64,000 nt of DNA from Pelagovum sp. HNIBRBA483 (GTDB taxonomy: Bacteria > Pseudomonadota > Alphaproteobacteria > Rhodobacterales > Rhodobacteraceae), in the NCBI RefSeq assembly GCF_040931995.1, contig NZ_CP162412.1:2767001-2831000 (forward strand), in the 5' to 3' direction. Every line of letters begins with the position of its first letter. Position 1 is the first letter of the stretch. The notes below the pieces were generated by a model that was not told where the DNA came from, made no database searches, and saw only the letters and a program-made list of their open reading frames with translations. The position numbers and the translations under genes are program-made. Shown here piece by piece: positions 1 to 9,227 of this stretch.

Positions 1-725
1 GGCTCGGCAAAGTCGTAGGTTGAGCGCATGATCTGATCCCACAGCGCACGCGCCTCGACCGTCTTGTAGATCTTGCCGTCAAACACCAGCTCCCAAGGGC
101 CATCCGCTTTCACCGCTTCCATGAACGGGTCCGTCACCAGAACCGACATGTTAAACATCCGCAGCCGCGCTGGATCGGATTTCGCTGTGATGAAATCCTC
201 AATATCGGGGTGGTCGCACCGCATCGTTGCCATCATCGCGCCGCGCCGCGATCCTGCGCTCATGATCGTGCGGCACATCGCATCCCACACATCCATGAAA
301 GACAGCGGGCCAGACGCATCCGCAGCCACGCCCTTCACAATCGCGCCGCGCGGTCGAATGGTCGAGAAATCATAGCCGATTCCGCCGCCCTGCTGCATGG
401 TGAGCGCAGCCTCTTTGAGCGCGTCGAAGATGCCGCCCATCGTATCTGGCACCGTTCCCATGACGAAACAGTTGAACAATGTGACCGAGCGCGCCGTTCC
501 CGCACCTGCGGTGATCCGGCCTGCTGGCAGGAATTTGAAATCCTCCAAAGCGGCATAGAAGGTGTCTTCCCACGCTTCCGGCTTCGATTCAGGCGCCGCC
601 AACGCCCGCGCAATACGCCGCCAGCTGTCCTCGACACTGGCATCTATCGCTGTGCCATCCGCCTCTTTGAAACGGTATTTCATATCCCAAATCTGTTCAG
701 CGATGGGGGCAGCAAAACGGCTCAT
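1..725 (-). CDS. nrdJ: Adenosylcobalamin-dependent (class II) ribonucleotide reductase, N-terminal part
   Basis: Reduces ribonucleotides to deoxyribonucleotides in the cytoplasm using a B12 radical. I translated the reverse strand from the ATG at 723-725; the frame stays open to the window edge, so only about the first 241 residues are seen. Visible blocks are FLPAGRITAGAGTARSVTLFNCFV, in which the NCF cysteine is conserved in the family, then QQGGGIGYDFSTIRPRG and SAGSRRGAMMATMRCDHPDIEDFI, which match the NrdJ catalytic barrel. No ATP-cone is visible before the barrel. The gene is read away from the DUF1489 gene at 870, with about 144 bp between the starts. A NrdR-like half box lies in that gap. 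The class is inferred from these blocks; the C-terminal cysteines are outside the window. Confidence 0.88.
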   Translation of the reverse strand, partial: MSRFAAPIAEQIWDMKYRFKEADGTAIDASVEDSWRRIARALAAPESKPEAWEDTFYAALEDFKFLPAGRITAGAGTARSVTLFNCFVMGTVPDTMGGIFDALKEAALTMQQGGGIGYDFSTIRPRGAIVKGVAADASGPLSFMDVWDAMCRTIMSAGSRRGAMMATMRCDHPDIEDFITAKSDPARLRMFNMSVLVTDPFMEAVKADGPWELVFDGKIYKTVEARALWDQIMRSTYDFAE

Positions 726-793
726 AGGGTCGATCCTCTGGCAGGAGTAGGGGAAGCAGGCCCAGAAGATATTGAGAAGATTTCTCAGGGTCA

Positions 794-809
794 AACACTA
801 TATAGGGGG
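794..809 (-). promoter_or_regulatory. Possible NrdR-box-like element upstream of nrdJ
   Basis: The sequence AACACTATATAGGGGG resembles half of the known NrdR box (consensus around ACACTATATAGTGT). It lies about 70 bp upstream of the nrdJ start. Only one convincing box is visible, whereas NrdR usually binds two spaced about three helical turns apart. The TATA-like core could equally be a -10 element. Confidence 0.3.
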
Positions 810-869
810 TGGCGCCCCTTGATCTTCGTTTAAGGCACGCTAGGCTGACGTCTTCTCGCGAGGAAGCCA

Positions 870-1304
870 ATGAGCAACTACACCCACCTGGTCAAACTCT
901 CCGTCGGCACTGAAGCGATTGCCGATCTTGCTGCTTGGCAAAGTTCACCCCGCGCCAAAGGGCCGGATGGCCTGCCCTGCCACGTCACCCGCATGTGGCC
1001 AAAACGCGAGAAAGAGATCCTGAACGGCGGCTCGATATATTGGGTCATCAAGGGGGTGATCCTCTGTCGCCAGCGCATCGTCCGGCTCGACGAGGTGCAT
1101 GGCAGCGATGGCGTCCGCCGCTGCGCCATTGTGCTCGATCCGACGCTGGTGCGCGTTAATCCCACACAGAAACGCGCCTTTCAGGGCTGGCGCTACCTCA
1201 GCCCCGCCGACGCCCCTGCTGACCTGCGCACCCAAGGCAGCGCCGGCGAGGAGGCCATCCCCCCGCAGCTATCGGCGGAACTCGCCAAAATCGGCGTGCT
1301 GTAG
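870..1304 (+). CDS. DUF1489 family protein
   Basis: A 144-residue cytoplasmic protein of a family conserved in alphaproteobacteria without a known function. The signature stretches are HLVKLSVGTE near the start, TRMWPKR at about 41-47, and GSIYWVIKGVILCRQRI at about 54-70. The length fits the family. There is no signal peptide or membrane segment. It is divergent from nrdJ and appears to be a single-gene unit. The family assignment is by recognition of the motif pattern; no role can be given. Confidence 0.8.
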   Translation: MSNYTHLVKLSVGTEAIADLAAWQSSPRAKGPDGLPCHVTRMWPKREKEILNGGSIYWVIKGVILCRQRIVRLDEVHGSDGVRRCAIVLDPTLVRVNPTQKRAFQGWRYLSPADAPADLRTQGSAGEEAIPPQLSAELAKIGVL

Positions 1305-1314
1305 CAAACCTCCC

Positions 1315-1644
1315 TCACCCCGCATCCACGCTCACGCGCCCGCCGCCACGCCGGATCACGGCAGATGTTCCGTTTCGGCGCCAAACGGTTTCGCCGGCCG
1401 GAGAGATGCTCCGCGCAAATCCGATATCTTCCAGCACATGCGGCGCGGCCTCGGCCAAGCGCTTTAGGTCATCTTGAAAAGGATCACCCTGATCATCCCC
1501 ACGCTTGAAAAAGGCAAATCCCCCAAACGTCTCGATGAAAGAAAAACTGAACAACTTGTGATGACGTGGAAGTACAAAAACTTTCTGCATTTGCGATATA
1601 TCCCCATTTTTGTTGATTATCGCAGACCAGAACATTGCAAACAA
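1315..1644 (-). CDS. Hypothetical protein (weakly supported)
   Basis: An open frame of 109 codons between the DUF1489 gene and a divergent LysR gene. An internal ATG would give a product starting MQKVFVLPRHHK. No family is recognised. The C-terminal half (DDLKRLAEAAPHVLEDIGF) reads like a genuine amphipathic helix, and the codon choice there is like the neighbours. The upstream third is AT-rich and may be regulatory DNA for the LysR gene instead. A competing frame on the plus strand (1474-1665) looks less protein-like. Confidence 0.3.
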   Translation of the reverse strand: MFAMFWSAIINKNGDISQMQKVFVLPRHHKLFSFSFIETFGGFAFFKRGDDQGDPFQDDLKRLAEAAPHVLEDIGFARSISPAGETVWRRNGTSAVIRRGGGRVSVDAG

Positions 1645-1689
1645 ACCAAGTTTCTGTATCCTTAGGATCAGATAAATTGAACCTATGCT

Positions 1690-2619
1690 ATGTTGAAACT
1701 GCCACCTCTCAACGCCCTACGCGCCTTTGAATCCGCCGCCCGCCACCAAGGGTTCATTGCGGCGGGGGAGGAATTGCACGTTACGCGCGGCGCCATCAGC
1801 CGCCATGTCAAACTTCTCGAGGATCATCTCGGCGTTCAGCTTTTCGTTCGCCATGCCCAAGGCGTCCGTCTGACCCCCGCTGGCAGGCGGCTCCAGCCGG
1901 TATTGGCAGATGCGTTCGCAATGATTTCGGCGGAGGCTCAAAAGCTCGCCTCAGATGCGTCGGTTCTGCGGGTGCTCTGCCCCCCTGGTACATCGATCCG
2001 CTGGCTGATCCCAAAGCTCGACAGCTTTCGCGAACGCCACCCTGACATCCAGCTCCAACTGACGACCGACTTTCATCCCAATGGTGGCTTTGCGCCGCAG
2101 GAGGTGGATGTCGCCTTTTCAGTCACCAACTGGCCATCACGCGCCAAAACGGTGGAGACACTGCCCCTCTTCCCCATCACCATGATTCCCGCCTGTGCGC
2201 CGGATTATCTCCGTGCGCACCCAATGGCGGACCCGACCTCACTCGCCGCCTGCGAGTTGCTTCATGAGTCAAAAACCCACGAAGACTGGAGAGAGTGGGC
2301 CGTTTGTTTCCCTGAGGCCGGCATCAATCCAAACGCGGGCCAACAGTTTCCCAATCTCGATATGGCGACAAAGGCCGCCGTCATGGGTATCGGCGTCGTC
2401 ATGGCTGATCTCGTCCTATGCAAAGACGAACTGACCTCCGGCGCACTCGTCGCGCCTTTCCCCGATATGGCAGCACAGTCCCCGCGCGGGGAGATCTGCC
2501 TCATCGCCAGTCAGGAGGTCTGGACCGCGCCCAAGGTCGAAGCCTTCAAGGCTTGGGTCAGCGAAGCAGCCGAAATCGACCGTGAAATGATCGCGGGCAA
2601 AGCCCTCGCAACCGACTAG
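1690..2619 (+). CDS. LysR-family transcriptional regulator, GcvA-like
   Basis: A DNA-binding regulator of 309 residues. The N-terminal winged helix is at about 5-65: LPPLNALRAFESAARHQGF, then HVTRGAISRHVKLLEDHLG as the recognition helix. The substrate-binding domain runs from about 90 to 295. The opening PPLNALRAFE and the effector domain are typical of the GcvA subgroup, but its target is unknown. The neighbouring minus-strand frame at 1315 starts only 45 bp away, so the shared AT-rich gap probably holds its operator. Its TAG stop overlaps the TAG of the convergent HxlR gene by four bases. Confidence 0.85.
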   Translation: MLKLPPLNALRAFESAARHQGFIAAGEELHVTRGAISRHVKLLEDHLGVQLFVRHAQGVRLTPAGRRLQPVLADAFAMISAEAQKLASDASVLRVLCPPGTSIRWLIPKLDSFRERHPDIQLQLTTDFHPNGGFAPQEVDVAFSVTNWPSRAKTVETLPLFPITMIPACAPDYLRAHPMADPTSLAACELLHESKTHEDWREWAVCFPEAGINPNAGQQFPNLDMATKAAVMGIGVVMADLVLCKDELTSGALVAPFPDMAAQSPRGEICLIASQEVWTAPKVEAFKAWVSEAAEIDREMIAGKALATD

Positions 2620-3350
2620 TGCTGCATCACCTCTGATTGCCGCGTCTCACCCGCCATAAACGGGCGCGGGCCACCATCAGGAATAATCGTCGTCACATAG
2701 AGCCAGCGCTGCATCGTCCGCGCCAGCAACGCGTCGCCCGTGACGAACATCCGCTCCGCTTCGATCTCGCGCGCAACGGTGGAACGGGCTAAGATCACCG
2801 CGCTCAACGATGCAACCGTCGTCTCGACCCACAGATCAACCTCAAATCCGGGGATAGAGGAGCAAATCTGCACCGGCTCCCCCGGCTTCACAACGATCCA
2901 GTAGGTGTCATAGTCCAGATCGTCATCCTTGAAATGAAACCGGATCACCACGCGGCGCTGGGGCAATTCTTCCGGCACGATATATTTCCGCATCTTCCAC
3001 GTCAGCGAGGAGAGGTTCGCCTCGCACGCGATCTCGGCCTCGATATATTTCTGCGCCCAAACCGCCATCGCATTCAGCGCAGGTTCCAGATCAATCGCCA
3101 TTTGCGTCCGGATGTAATCAACCGCACCCGTCGCCGGATCTTCGACCCGCTCGATCATGCCAAGCTCTTCCAGATCTTTCAGCCGTTTCGAGAGCAGCGC
3201 GGGAGAAATGCTGCCAACACCACGCCGGATCTCGTTGAACTTCGTCGATCCGGCCCAGATCTCCGATACGATCAGGATCGTCCAGCGCGGCTCGAGAACG
3301 TCACAGGCACGCGTTATCGGGCAAATAAGTCCGTATGGCTTCTTGTTCAT
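2616..3350 (-). CDS. HxlR-family winged-helix transcriptional regulator with C-terminal ligand domain
   Basis: A 244-residue regulator. The start is set at MNKKPYG because GGAGGT lies seven bases upstream; an in-frame start 57 bases further up lacks such a site. The HxlR domain covers about 1-100: CPITRACDVLEPRWTILIV, then SPALLSKRLKDLEELGMIER as the wing and recognition region. The remaining residues form a second domain (about 125-235) of the SCP2-like or sterol-carrier kind seen fused to HxlR domains in proteobacteria; that subdivision is inferred. It overlaps the LysR stop by four bases tail to tail. The target is not evident. Confidence 0.82.
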   Translation of the reverse strand: MNKKPYGLICPITRACDVLEPRWTILIVSEIWAGSTKFNEIRRGVGSISPALLSKRLKDLEELGMIERVEDPATGAVDYIRTQMAIDLEPALNAMAVWAQKYIEAEIACEANLSSLTWKMRKYIVPEELPQRRVVIRFHFKDDDLDYDTYWIVVKPGEPVQICSSIPGFEVDLWVETTVASLSAVILARSTVAREIEAERMFVTGDALLARTMQRWLYVTTIIPDGGPRPFMAGETRQSEVMQH

Positions 3351-3505
3351 GATCGGCACCTCCATGGTCATAGAGTGCCACAACCCCTCCAGCGCGATCC
3401 AGTTCACAATCTGTACCGGCGAGAGTTCATTTCCTGCACTACCCGAAAAAGGCGCTTCCCGGTCAGTCTGGGTGCATCACGAAACGCAACCCGAGGAGAC
3501 TGACA

Positions 3506-3772
3506 ATGACCAGCTTCACCACCAATATCTTCATCCCGTCCCGCCATGAGAAGGCCACCGCCCGGCTCCTTTGGCACCGCCTGATTGCTACCGCCAACGA
3601 ACTGCGCCGCCGCCAGTCAGATGCCCGCGCCCTGCGAGAGCTGGACGCCCGCAATCTGAAAGATATCGGCCTGACTGAAAACGACCTCACCGCCGCGCAC
3701 AGCATGCCCCTGAGCATCGACGCAAGTGATGCACTTCACCGGACAAGCCTCCAGCGCTGCCGCAACTGGTAA
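3506..3772 (+). CDS. DUF1127 domain protein (YjiS-like)
   Basis: A small basic protein of 88 residues. The DUF1127 core RALRELDARNLKDIGLTEND (about 46-65) is clear. Proteins with this core are common in alphaproteobacteria, and several have been tied to RNA turnover or phosphate and stress responses; no specific role is claimed here. A good ribosome site (GAGGAG) precedes the ATG. It is divergent from the HxlR gene and convergent with hisG. Confidence 0.8.
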   Translation: MTSFTTNIFIPSRHEKATARLLWHRLIATANELRRRQSDARALRELDARNLKDIGLTENDLTAAHSMPLSIDASDALHRTSLQRCRNW

Positions 3773-3781
3773 GCAAGCGGC

Positions 3782-4474
3782 TCAGACGCCCAGCACTTGC
3801 TCCAGATTCCGCCAAATGTCGCGGTTGTCCCCGTCCCAATCCGCCGCGCGGCTTTTGAACAGTGTCGCTTGGCTTGAATGGATCAATCCGTCTGACAGGA
3901 TTTTCAACCCGTTCGCACGCAATGTCTCTCCGGTCGAGGTGATATCCGCAATCGCCTCGGCCGTTTCGTTGCGCACGGTGCCTTCGGTGGCGCCTTGGCT
4001 ATCGACCAACTGGTAATCGGCCACACCATTGGCTTGCAGGAAATCCCGCACCAGCCGGTGATACTTCGTGGCAATCCGCAAGCGGAATCCGTGCGCTCTA
4101 CGAAACGCCGCCGCAGCCGCGTCGAGGTCATCAAGCGTATCCACATCAACCCAGAAATTCGGCACCGCGATAATCAGGTCAGCACCGCCAAACCCCATCG
4201 GTGCCACTTCCTTGACCCGCGCACCCCAATTCGCCAGCTTCTCGCGCACCAGATCAGAGCCCGTCACCCCTAGATGAATGCGGCCAGCGGCCAGTTCACG
4301 GGGGATTTCGCCAGCCGACAGGAGCACCAGCTCGACACCCTCTACCCCTTCGACCACGCCAGAATATTCCCGTTCCGATCCGGTCTTGGCGAGCGCAACG
4401 CCCCGTGATCCGAACCAGTCAAAGGTCTTTTCCATCAGCCGCCCCTTGGACGGCACACCGAGCTTGATCGTCAT
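3782..4474 (-). CDS. hisG: ATP phosphoribosyltransferase, short form catalytic subunit
   Basis: First enzyme of histidine synthesis: joins ATP and PRPP. At 230 residues it is the short HisG form, which needs HisZ as a regulatory partner, and hisZ lies directly upstream. Visible marks are the start IKLGVPSKGRL, GVTGSDLVRE at about 70-79, and the PRPP-binding stretch DSQGATEGTVRNETAEAIAD at about 158-177. The ATG overlaps the hisZ stop as ATGA, so the two are probably translationally coupled. It is the last gene of the hisS-hisZ-hisG operon. Confidence 0.95.
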   Translation of the reverse strand: MTIKLGVPSKGRLMEKTFDWFGSRGVALAKTGSEREYSGVVEGVEGVELVLLSAGEIPRELAAGRIHLGVTGSDLVREKLANWGARVKEVAPMGFGGADLIIAVPNFWVDVDTLDDLDAAAAAFRRAHGFRLRIATKYHRLVRDFLQANGVADYQLVDSQGATEGTVRNETAEAIADITSTGETLRANGLKILSDGLIHSSQATLFKSRAADWDGDNRDIWRNLEQVLGV

Positions 4475-5559
4475 GCCGCGCCCTCCCCGAGGCTCACAAC
4501 CACCTCCGGCCGGATCACCGCGCCAACGGCAGGTACAGCACGCCCCTGCCCAAGAACCCGCGTCAGCGCATCATAGCGCCCGCCCGTCGCTACCGGCGGC
4601 AGGTCGGGCCTGTCAGCCGCATAGAAACCAAAGACAAAGCCGTCATAATACTCCATCGACGTGCGCCCGTAGCTGCCTTCGAACTCCAGCGTCGCCACGT
4701 CGATGCCACGCGCCGCCATAGCTTCAAGGCGCTCTTCCAAGCGATCCACCGCAGCGCCGATGGCAGGCAGATCCACCGCAATATCACGCAAGTTCGCCAG
4801 CACGTTTTGCGCCGTTTCCCTGAGCGAGAGGATCATATCGAGCAGAGAGATCTCCTCAGCAGAAATCGGGGACAGCGCCGTGTCCTGCCGCAGCGCATCG
4901 ATCCGCTTTTCCACCTCACCACGGCTCCGAAGGCCAAATTCCGCGCCAGAACCGGCGAACGGATCATCCGCGTTCAGCAGCGCTATACGGCTCGCAGGTG
5001 GAGCGATCTTTCCACCAAAGCGATCCAACAGCGCCCTGAACCTCCGCGGCCGCCACAAATGACGCATCAGCGCGGCTTTGCGGGCCTCGCTGGTTGCCAG
5101 CCCGCTCACAGCGGCCATCAAAATCCCGAAATCCCCCGTTGCCGCCCGCAGCGACAAACCGTCGAGCGCCTTGGCGATCACCGCGAACACTTCCGCATCC
5201 GCCTGCGCAGGGGCTTTACCGTCAAACACCTCGTAACCCACCTGCAAGAATTCATGCGGTCGACGCTCGTCGCTTTCCTGTTTGCGGAACACTTCGCCGC
5301 AATAGGTATAGCGGGCAGGCTCCGCCTGACTTTCCATATGCATCTGCACCACCGGCACGGTGAAATCGGGCCGCAGCATCAACTCGCCCGCCAGCGGATC
5401 AGCCGTCACATAGGCCCGCGCGCGGATGTCCTCACCATATAGGTCCAAGAGCGTATCGGCGGGCTGCAATATCGCCGCTTCCACCGGCAGCGCTCCCGCC
5501 GCCGCGAACTGCGCGGCGATCCGCGCCGCTTCCGCCCGTCCTGCCGCCGAAATGGTCAC
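4471..5559 (-). CDS. hisZ: ATP phosphoribosyltransferase regulatory subunit
   Basis: A catalytically dead histidyl-tRNA synthetase paralogue that forms a hetero-octamer with short HisG and mediates histidine feedback. The 362 residues show class II synthetase folds: [14 protein letters not shown] (about 63-76) and [29 protein letters not shown] (about 82-110, cited in parts), with the glycine-rich ATGGRYDAL near 325. The anticodon-binding domain is absent, as expected. Both ends overlap its neighbours by four bases (ATGA). Confidence 0.94.
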   Translation of the reverse strand: MTISAAGRAEAARIAAQFAAAGALPVEAAILQPADTLLDLYGEDIRARAYVTADPLAGELMLRPDFTVPVVQMHMESQAEPARYTYCGEVFRKQESDERRPHEFLQVGYEVFDGKAPAQADAEVFAVIAKALDGLSLRAATGDFGILMAAVSGLATSEARKAALMRHLWRPRRFRALLDRFGGKIAPPASRIALLNADDPFAGSGAEFGLRSRGEVEKRIDALRQDTALSPISAEEISLLDMILSLRETAQNVLANLRDIAVDLPAIGAAVDRLEERLEAMAARGIDVATLEFEGSYGRTSMEYYDGFVFGFYAADRPDLPPVATGGRYDALTRVLGQGRAVPAVGAVIRPEVVVSLGEGAA

Positions 5560-7187
5560 GATCCACCCTGCCCGTCGAGGATTTCCCGTACCTTCGCCAC
5601 CAGATCACCCCGCGCGACCTCGTATTGGCTCGGGCGGTCTTTCCATTCGTCAAGGCTGGCGCTCTTGGCGATTTCGGCACCAAGGATCAAATCCTTGATC
5701 TGCACCACGCCGGCATCCTTTTCCGCCGTGCCTTCGATCACCGCCACCGGCGCATTGCGCTTGTCGGCGTATTTCAACTGGTTGCCAAAGTTCTTCGGAT
5801 TGCCCAGATAGACCTCGGCCCGAATGCCCGCATTGCGCAGCTCGGCCACCATCGCCTGATAGTCGGCCATCCGGTCACGATCCATCACGGTAACAACCAC
5901 CGGCCCCTGCGCCGCATCCGCTCCGATCCGCCCCTTCGCCCGCAGCGCAGCAAGCAAACGGTCCACCCCGATGGATACACCCGTCGCAGGCACTTCCTGC
6001 CCCGTGAAGCGTTTCACCAGATCATCATAGCGCCCGCCACCAGCGACCGAGCCGAACTGCCGCGGGCGGCCCTTTTCATCGAGGATTTCAAAGGTCAGCT
6101 CCGCTTCGAACACAGGGCCGGTATAATAGCCAAGGCCGCGGACGACAGAGGGGTCGACCCGAATTCGATCTGCACCATAGCCTTGCGCCTGCAACAGTTC
6201 GAACATTTCGCGAAGTTCTTCGACGCCAGAGAACCCAATATCCGAAGACCCAACAATATCTCTCAGGTGGTTGAAGACGCGAGAGTTCCAGATCGAAAGT
6301 GCTTCTGGGTCAGATGAAACGGGATCGTCTTTGAACTCAGGCGAAACGCAATAGCGCGCGCGATCCAATTGCTCGCCCCGTCCTGCATTTCCCTCGTCGT
6401 ATGCTTGGCTTGCTTCTAAGGAAAGCTTGTTCTGAACGAAAGCAAAGTAGTTGATGAAGCCAAGAACTGGGGCCATTTCCGCATCGCTCAAGCCAACCCC
6501 GTCAATATACGCGCCCGAGGCATCAAGCCGCCCCTTGCCCAAAAGCTGGCGCACACCGTCCTCGCCCACCTTGTCGAACTTGTCGATGGTGCGCAGAACA
6601 GCATCCTTGCGATCCTGATCGTCGCCAAGGCCCATCGCCTCCAGCACGCCGTTCAGCACCTTGCGGTTATTGACACGGACCACATAATCTCCGCGCGGAA
6701 TGCCAACGGTTTCCAGCGTATCGCTGAGCATCGCGCAAATCTCGGCGTCAGCAGCGACGCTCGGCGCGCCAACGGTATCTGCATCGCATTGATAGAACTG
6801 CCGAAACCGCCCCGGCCCCGGCTTTTCGTTGCGCCAGACAGGCCCCATCGCATAGCGGCGGTAGGGCGTCGGCAGGTCGTTGCGGTACTGTGCATAAACC
6901 CGCGCCAGCGGCGCGGTCAGGTCATAGCGCAGCGCCACCCAGTCGCTGTCATCCTCCTGCCAAGCAAAGACACCCTCGTTCGGGCGGTCCACATCCGGCA
7001 GGAATTTCCCCAAAGCTTCGACAGTTTCCACCGCGCTCGATTCCAGCGCATCGAAGCCGTAGCGATGATACACGCCCGCAATCTGTTGCAGCATCTCGGC
7101 GCGCTCTGTCACCTCAGCGCCAAAATAATCGCGAAAGCCCTTTGGCGTAATCGCCTTGGGCCGGGGCTGTTTCTTCTGCTTTGCCAT
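5556..7187 (-). CDS. hisS: Histidyl-tRNA synthetase, alphaproteobacterial type, enlarged
   Basis: Charges tRNA-His. Motif 2 reads [13 protein letters not shown] (about 119-131), the form known for alphaproteobacterial HisRS that charge a tRNA-His lacking the extra G-1. The HisA box [11 protein letters not shown] and motif 3 GGGRYDDL follow, then the anticodon domain from about 430 with [20 protein letters not shown]. The length is 543 residues, some 40 more than I expect for the group. The surplus lies in the insertion domain (about 240-335), where base composition and codon use shift to lower GC (nt about 6190-6470). The ATG has GAGGT upstream. Confidence 0.94.
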   Translation of the reverse strand: MAKQKKQPRPKAITPKGFRDYFGAEVTERAEMLQQIAGVYHRYGFDALESSAVETVEALGKFLPDVDRPNEGVFAWQEDDSDWVALRYDLTAPLARVYAQYRNDLPTPYRRYAMGPVWRNEKPGPGRFRQFYQCDADTVGAPSVAADAEICAMLSDTLETVGIPRGDYVVRVNNRKVLNGVLEAMGLGDDQDRKDAVLRTIDKFDKVGEDGVRQLLGKGRLDASGAYIDGVGLSDAEMAPVLGFINYFAFVQNKLSLEASQAYDEGNAGRGEQLDRARYCVSPEFKDDPVSSDPEALSIWNSRVFNHLRDIVGSSDIGFSGVEELREMFELLQAQGYGADRIRVDPSVVRGLGYYTGPVFEAELTFEILDEKGRPRQFGSVAGGGRYDDLVKRFTGQEVPATGVSIGVDRLLAALRAKGRIGADAAQGPVVVTVMDRDRMADYQAMVAELRNAGIRAEVYLGNPKNFGNQLKYADKRNAPVAVIEGTAEKDAGVVQIKDLILGAEIAKSASLDEWKDRPSQYEVARGDLVAKVREILDGQGGS

Positions 7188-7299
7188 CGGAACCTCAGGT
7201 CTTGGTCGCGCCAGCCTTTACCCTGCATGGCGATGCGGGGCAACGGGCGATGCCGCTGATTCCGCTTGTGGAAAGGGCAAAACTGGTTATCTCAGGATC

Positions 7300-7503
7300 A
7301 TGACCGATATTACCGCCCTCGAAGAACGGATCGCCCACCTCACCCGCATGGTCGAAGACCTCTCCGACGAGGTTGCCCGCCAGGCTAAGGAACTGGCCAT
7401 TACCTATCGCCGTGTCGAGGTCTTGATGGAGCGCGAGGCTGAACGCGAGATCGCCGATTCCAGCTCCGTACCGCTCGCGGATCAGAAGCCCCCGCATTGG
7501 TAG
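7300..7503 (+). CDS. slyX: SlyX family protein
   Basis: A small coiled-coil protein of 67 residues. It begins MTDITALEERIAHLTRMVED and keeps the heptad pattern to about 50, ending in PPHW, the usual SlyX tail. No biochemical role is established for the family. The gene starts 112 bp from the divergent hisS and is followed 8 bp later by a secreted protein, so the two may be cotranscribed. Confidence 0.8.
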   Translation: MTDITALEERIAHLTRMVEDLSDEVARQAKELAITYRRVEVLMEREAEREIADSSSVPLADQKPPHW

Positions 7504-7511
7504 CGTACGTT

Positions 7512-8186
7512 ATGATCCGTCTGCGCCCCTTGCTGTTACTCTTTGCTGGCCTCGCCGCCACCCCGCTGACCGCCGAGCCGCAGAGCTTTAACTTCAAGGG
7601 TTTCGGCGCGGATGTCGGGCGCATGACCCTCAATATCGCAGCCGATGGCGCACATTGGCTCGACTCTCAAACCGACAACATGCCCTTCGGCTTCCTCAAT
7701 GGAACCTATGTCGCGCGAACGGATTTGCAGCGTGGCGTCGGCAATCGCAGTTTCCTTGCGGACAGGATCGCCGCAGATGGCGATACCCGCTACTACCGTT
7801 TGGCCTTTTCGGGCGACACTGTCACCGAAACCGTGATCAAACCCGCCGCCGACCTGACCGAGATGAGCGATATTACACGCATCGATCGCCCGGTTGCCTC
7901 GCCGCTCGAAGCACTTGTGTCGCTGTTCGACCTCTCCCGCTGCGGCGAAACGCGGTCCTTCTACGATGGTCGCCGGATCGTCGACATCACCCTCTCACCA
8001 CCCGAGCCTGAAGGTGAAAACAGCGTCTGCAAAGGCCGCTATGAAATCGTCGCAGGGCCGGGGCATGGTGGAATCGTCGGCCTGAAAGACCTGCCACTGA
8101 CGCTCACATTCGATGGTGAAGGCACGCTCCAGCGGATCGCCACGCGGCTCCTGTTCTTCCGCGTCGCAGCTGAGCGCGTCGAGTGA
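7512..8186 (+). CDS. Secreted protein, DUF3108/DUF6134-like
   Basis: A 224-residue protein with an N-terminal signal peptide (MIRLRPLLLLFAGLAATPLTAEP, cited in part, cleavage likely after TAE). The start is set at the ATG 8 bp after slyX, rather than the in-frame ATG that overlaps it. The mature part is predicted beta-rich and resembles periplasmic lipocalin-like proteins annotated as DUF3108 or DUF6134; this is a loose resemblance. A cysteine pair (about 142 and 177) could form a disulfide. The TGA directly abuts the TCA of the convergent acyltransferase gene. Confidence 0.65.
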   Translation: MIRLRPLLLLFAGLAATPLTAEPQSFNFKGFGADVGRMTLNIAADGAHWLDSQTDNMPFGFLNGTYVARTDLQRGVGNRSFLADRIAADGDTRYYRLAFSGDTVTETVIKPAADLTEMSDITRIDRPVASPLEALVSLFDLSRCGETRSFYDGRRIVDITLSPPEPEGENSVCKGRYEIVAGPGHGGIVGLKDLPLTLTFDGEGTLQRIATRLLFFRVAAERVE

Positions 8187-9155
8187 TCAGCCGCCCTGCG
8201 AGGGCGACGGCGATGGCACAGCACCCGCATAGCCGCGCCGCCGTTCAAGCGCCGGATCAAGCGGTGTTTTAGAGACTCGCAGCAAACCCTCCAAGGCAAA
8301 GCCTTCAGGCGGCAGGTTCAGCGTCGCTGTCTGCAAATGCTTGATCGCATCATCAGGATTGCGCGGCAACGACTCAGATGAGATCGGCGCCCCGATGGTG
8401 ACTTTGAAGGGTTCTTTGCCCTTGTTCAGCAGTTCGTAAAACAGCGTGATGTCGCGCAAGGTTGGGTGCAAAAAGTCAAAAAGATAGAACAACCACGAGT
8501 TCTTCGCCTGCACATTAACCGGCACCACCGGCACCTTGTATTTGCGCGCGATTGTCGCGGCTCCTGCCATCCATTCCCGCTCGTGCAGCCACCGGCCACG
8601 GCGCTTGGCAATCCGGCCAGAGGGGAAAATCACGCACAGCGCATTCGCATCATACGCGCTCTTATAGGCTTCGAGCGTCTTGCGCATCGCCGACATGCTG
8701 CGCTTCTGGGTACGCCACTCGACCGGAATAACGATCTGCTCAAACTGCGGCAGAACGCGATTAATGTCTCCATTGGCAAAATAACGCACATCCTTGCGCA
8801 CCTTGCCGAACACATGTTCGAGCACGATCCCGTCACCGATGCCGGTAGGGTGGTTCGCAACGATCAGCACCGGCCCGTCTTGGGGCAGGTTCTCCAACCC
8901 CGAAATCTCGACCTTCCGCGCGATCAGTTCTTCCAGTTCGCGCATGATTCCGTCTAGCGGCAGATCCTTGTAGCGGTTTCCCCGCTCAAGCGTCCGGTCG
9001 TAATCCAGCAGCAGCTCTAGGCTCCGCTTGATCACGCCGACATACCACTTGCCATTGTACAGCCACGGAGCGCGCTCCTTGATCAGCGTATCGACACGTT
9101 CTTTCAAGTCAGACCCCGATGTGGTGCGTTGCTTCGCGCTCTCTCTACCCTGCAT
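8187..9155 (-). CDS. Lysophospholipid acyltransferase-family protein (PlsC-like)
   Basis: A likely membrane-associated acyltransferase for phospholipid or related lipid acylation. The catalytic motif is NHPTGIGDG (about 105-113), a version of the NHx4D box, followed by the acceptor-site block FPSGRIAKRR (about 180-189) and VPVVPVNV. About 322 residues from the ATG at 9153-9155; in-frame TTG and GTG codons 12-15 bases upstream are also possible, since AGAGGG sits too close to this ATG. The substrate cannot be told. It is followed by no obvious partner. Confidence 0.78.
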   Translation of the reverse strand: MQGRESAKQRTTSGSDLKERVDTLIKERAPWLYNGKWYVGVIKRSLELLLDYDRTLERGNRYKDLPLDGIMRELEELIARKVEISGLENLPQDGPVLIVANHPTGIGDGIVLEHVFGKVRKDVRYFANGDINRVLPQFEQIVIPVEWRTQKRSMSAMRKTLEAYKSAYDANALCVIFPSGRIAKRRGRWLHEREWMAGAATIARKYKVPVVPVNVQAKNSWLFYLFDFLHPTLRDITLFYELLNKGKEPFKVTIGAPISSESLPRNPDDAIKHLQTATLNLPPEGFALEGLLRVSKTPLDPALERRRGYAGAVPSPSPSQGG

Positions 9156-9227
9156 CCCTCTAAACACCAAGTGCGCAGAGCGGCTTTTCGCCGTTTATCA
9201 GGGGTTTTTACATGTTTGACACAAAAC

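Noticed and set aside
726-869. Possible cobalamin riboswitch before nrdJ
   Set aside because: The gap is too short for the usual B12 aptamer and I saw no conserved B12 box.
1474-1665. Plus-strand 63-codon frame before the LysR gene
   Set aside because: AT-rich control-region DNA with no ribosome site or similarity.
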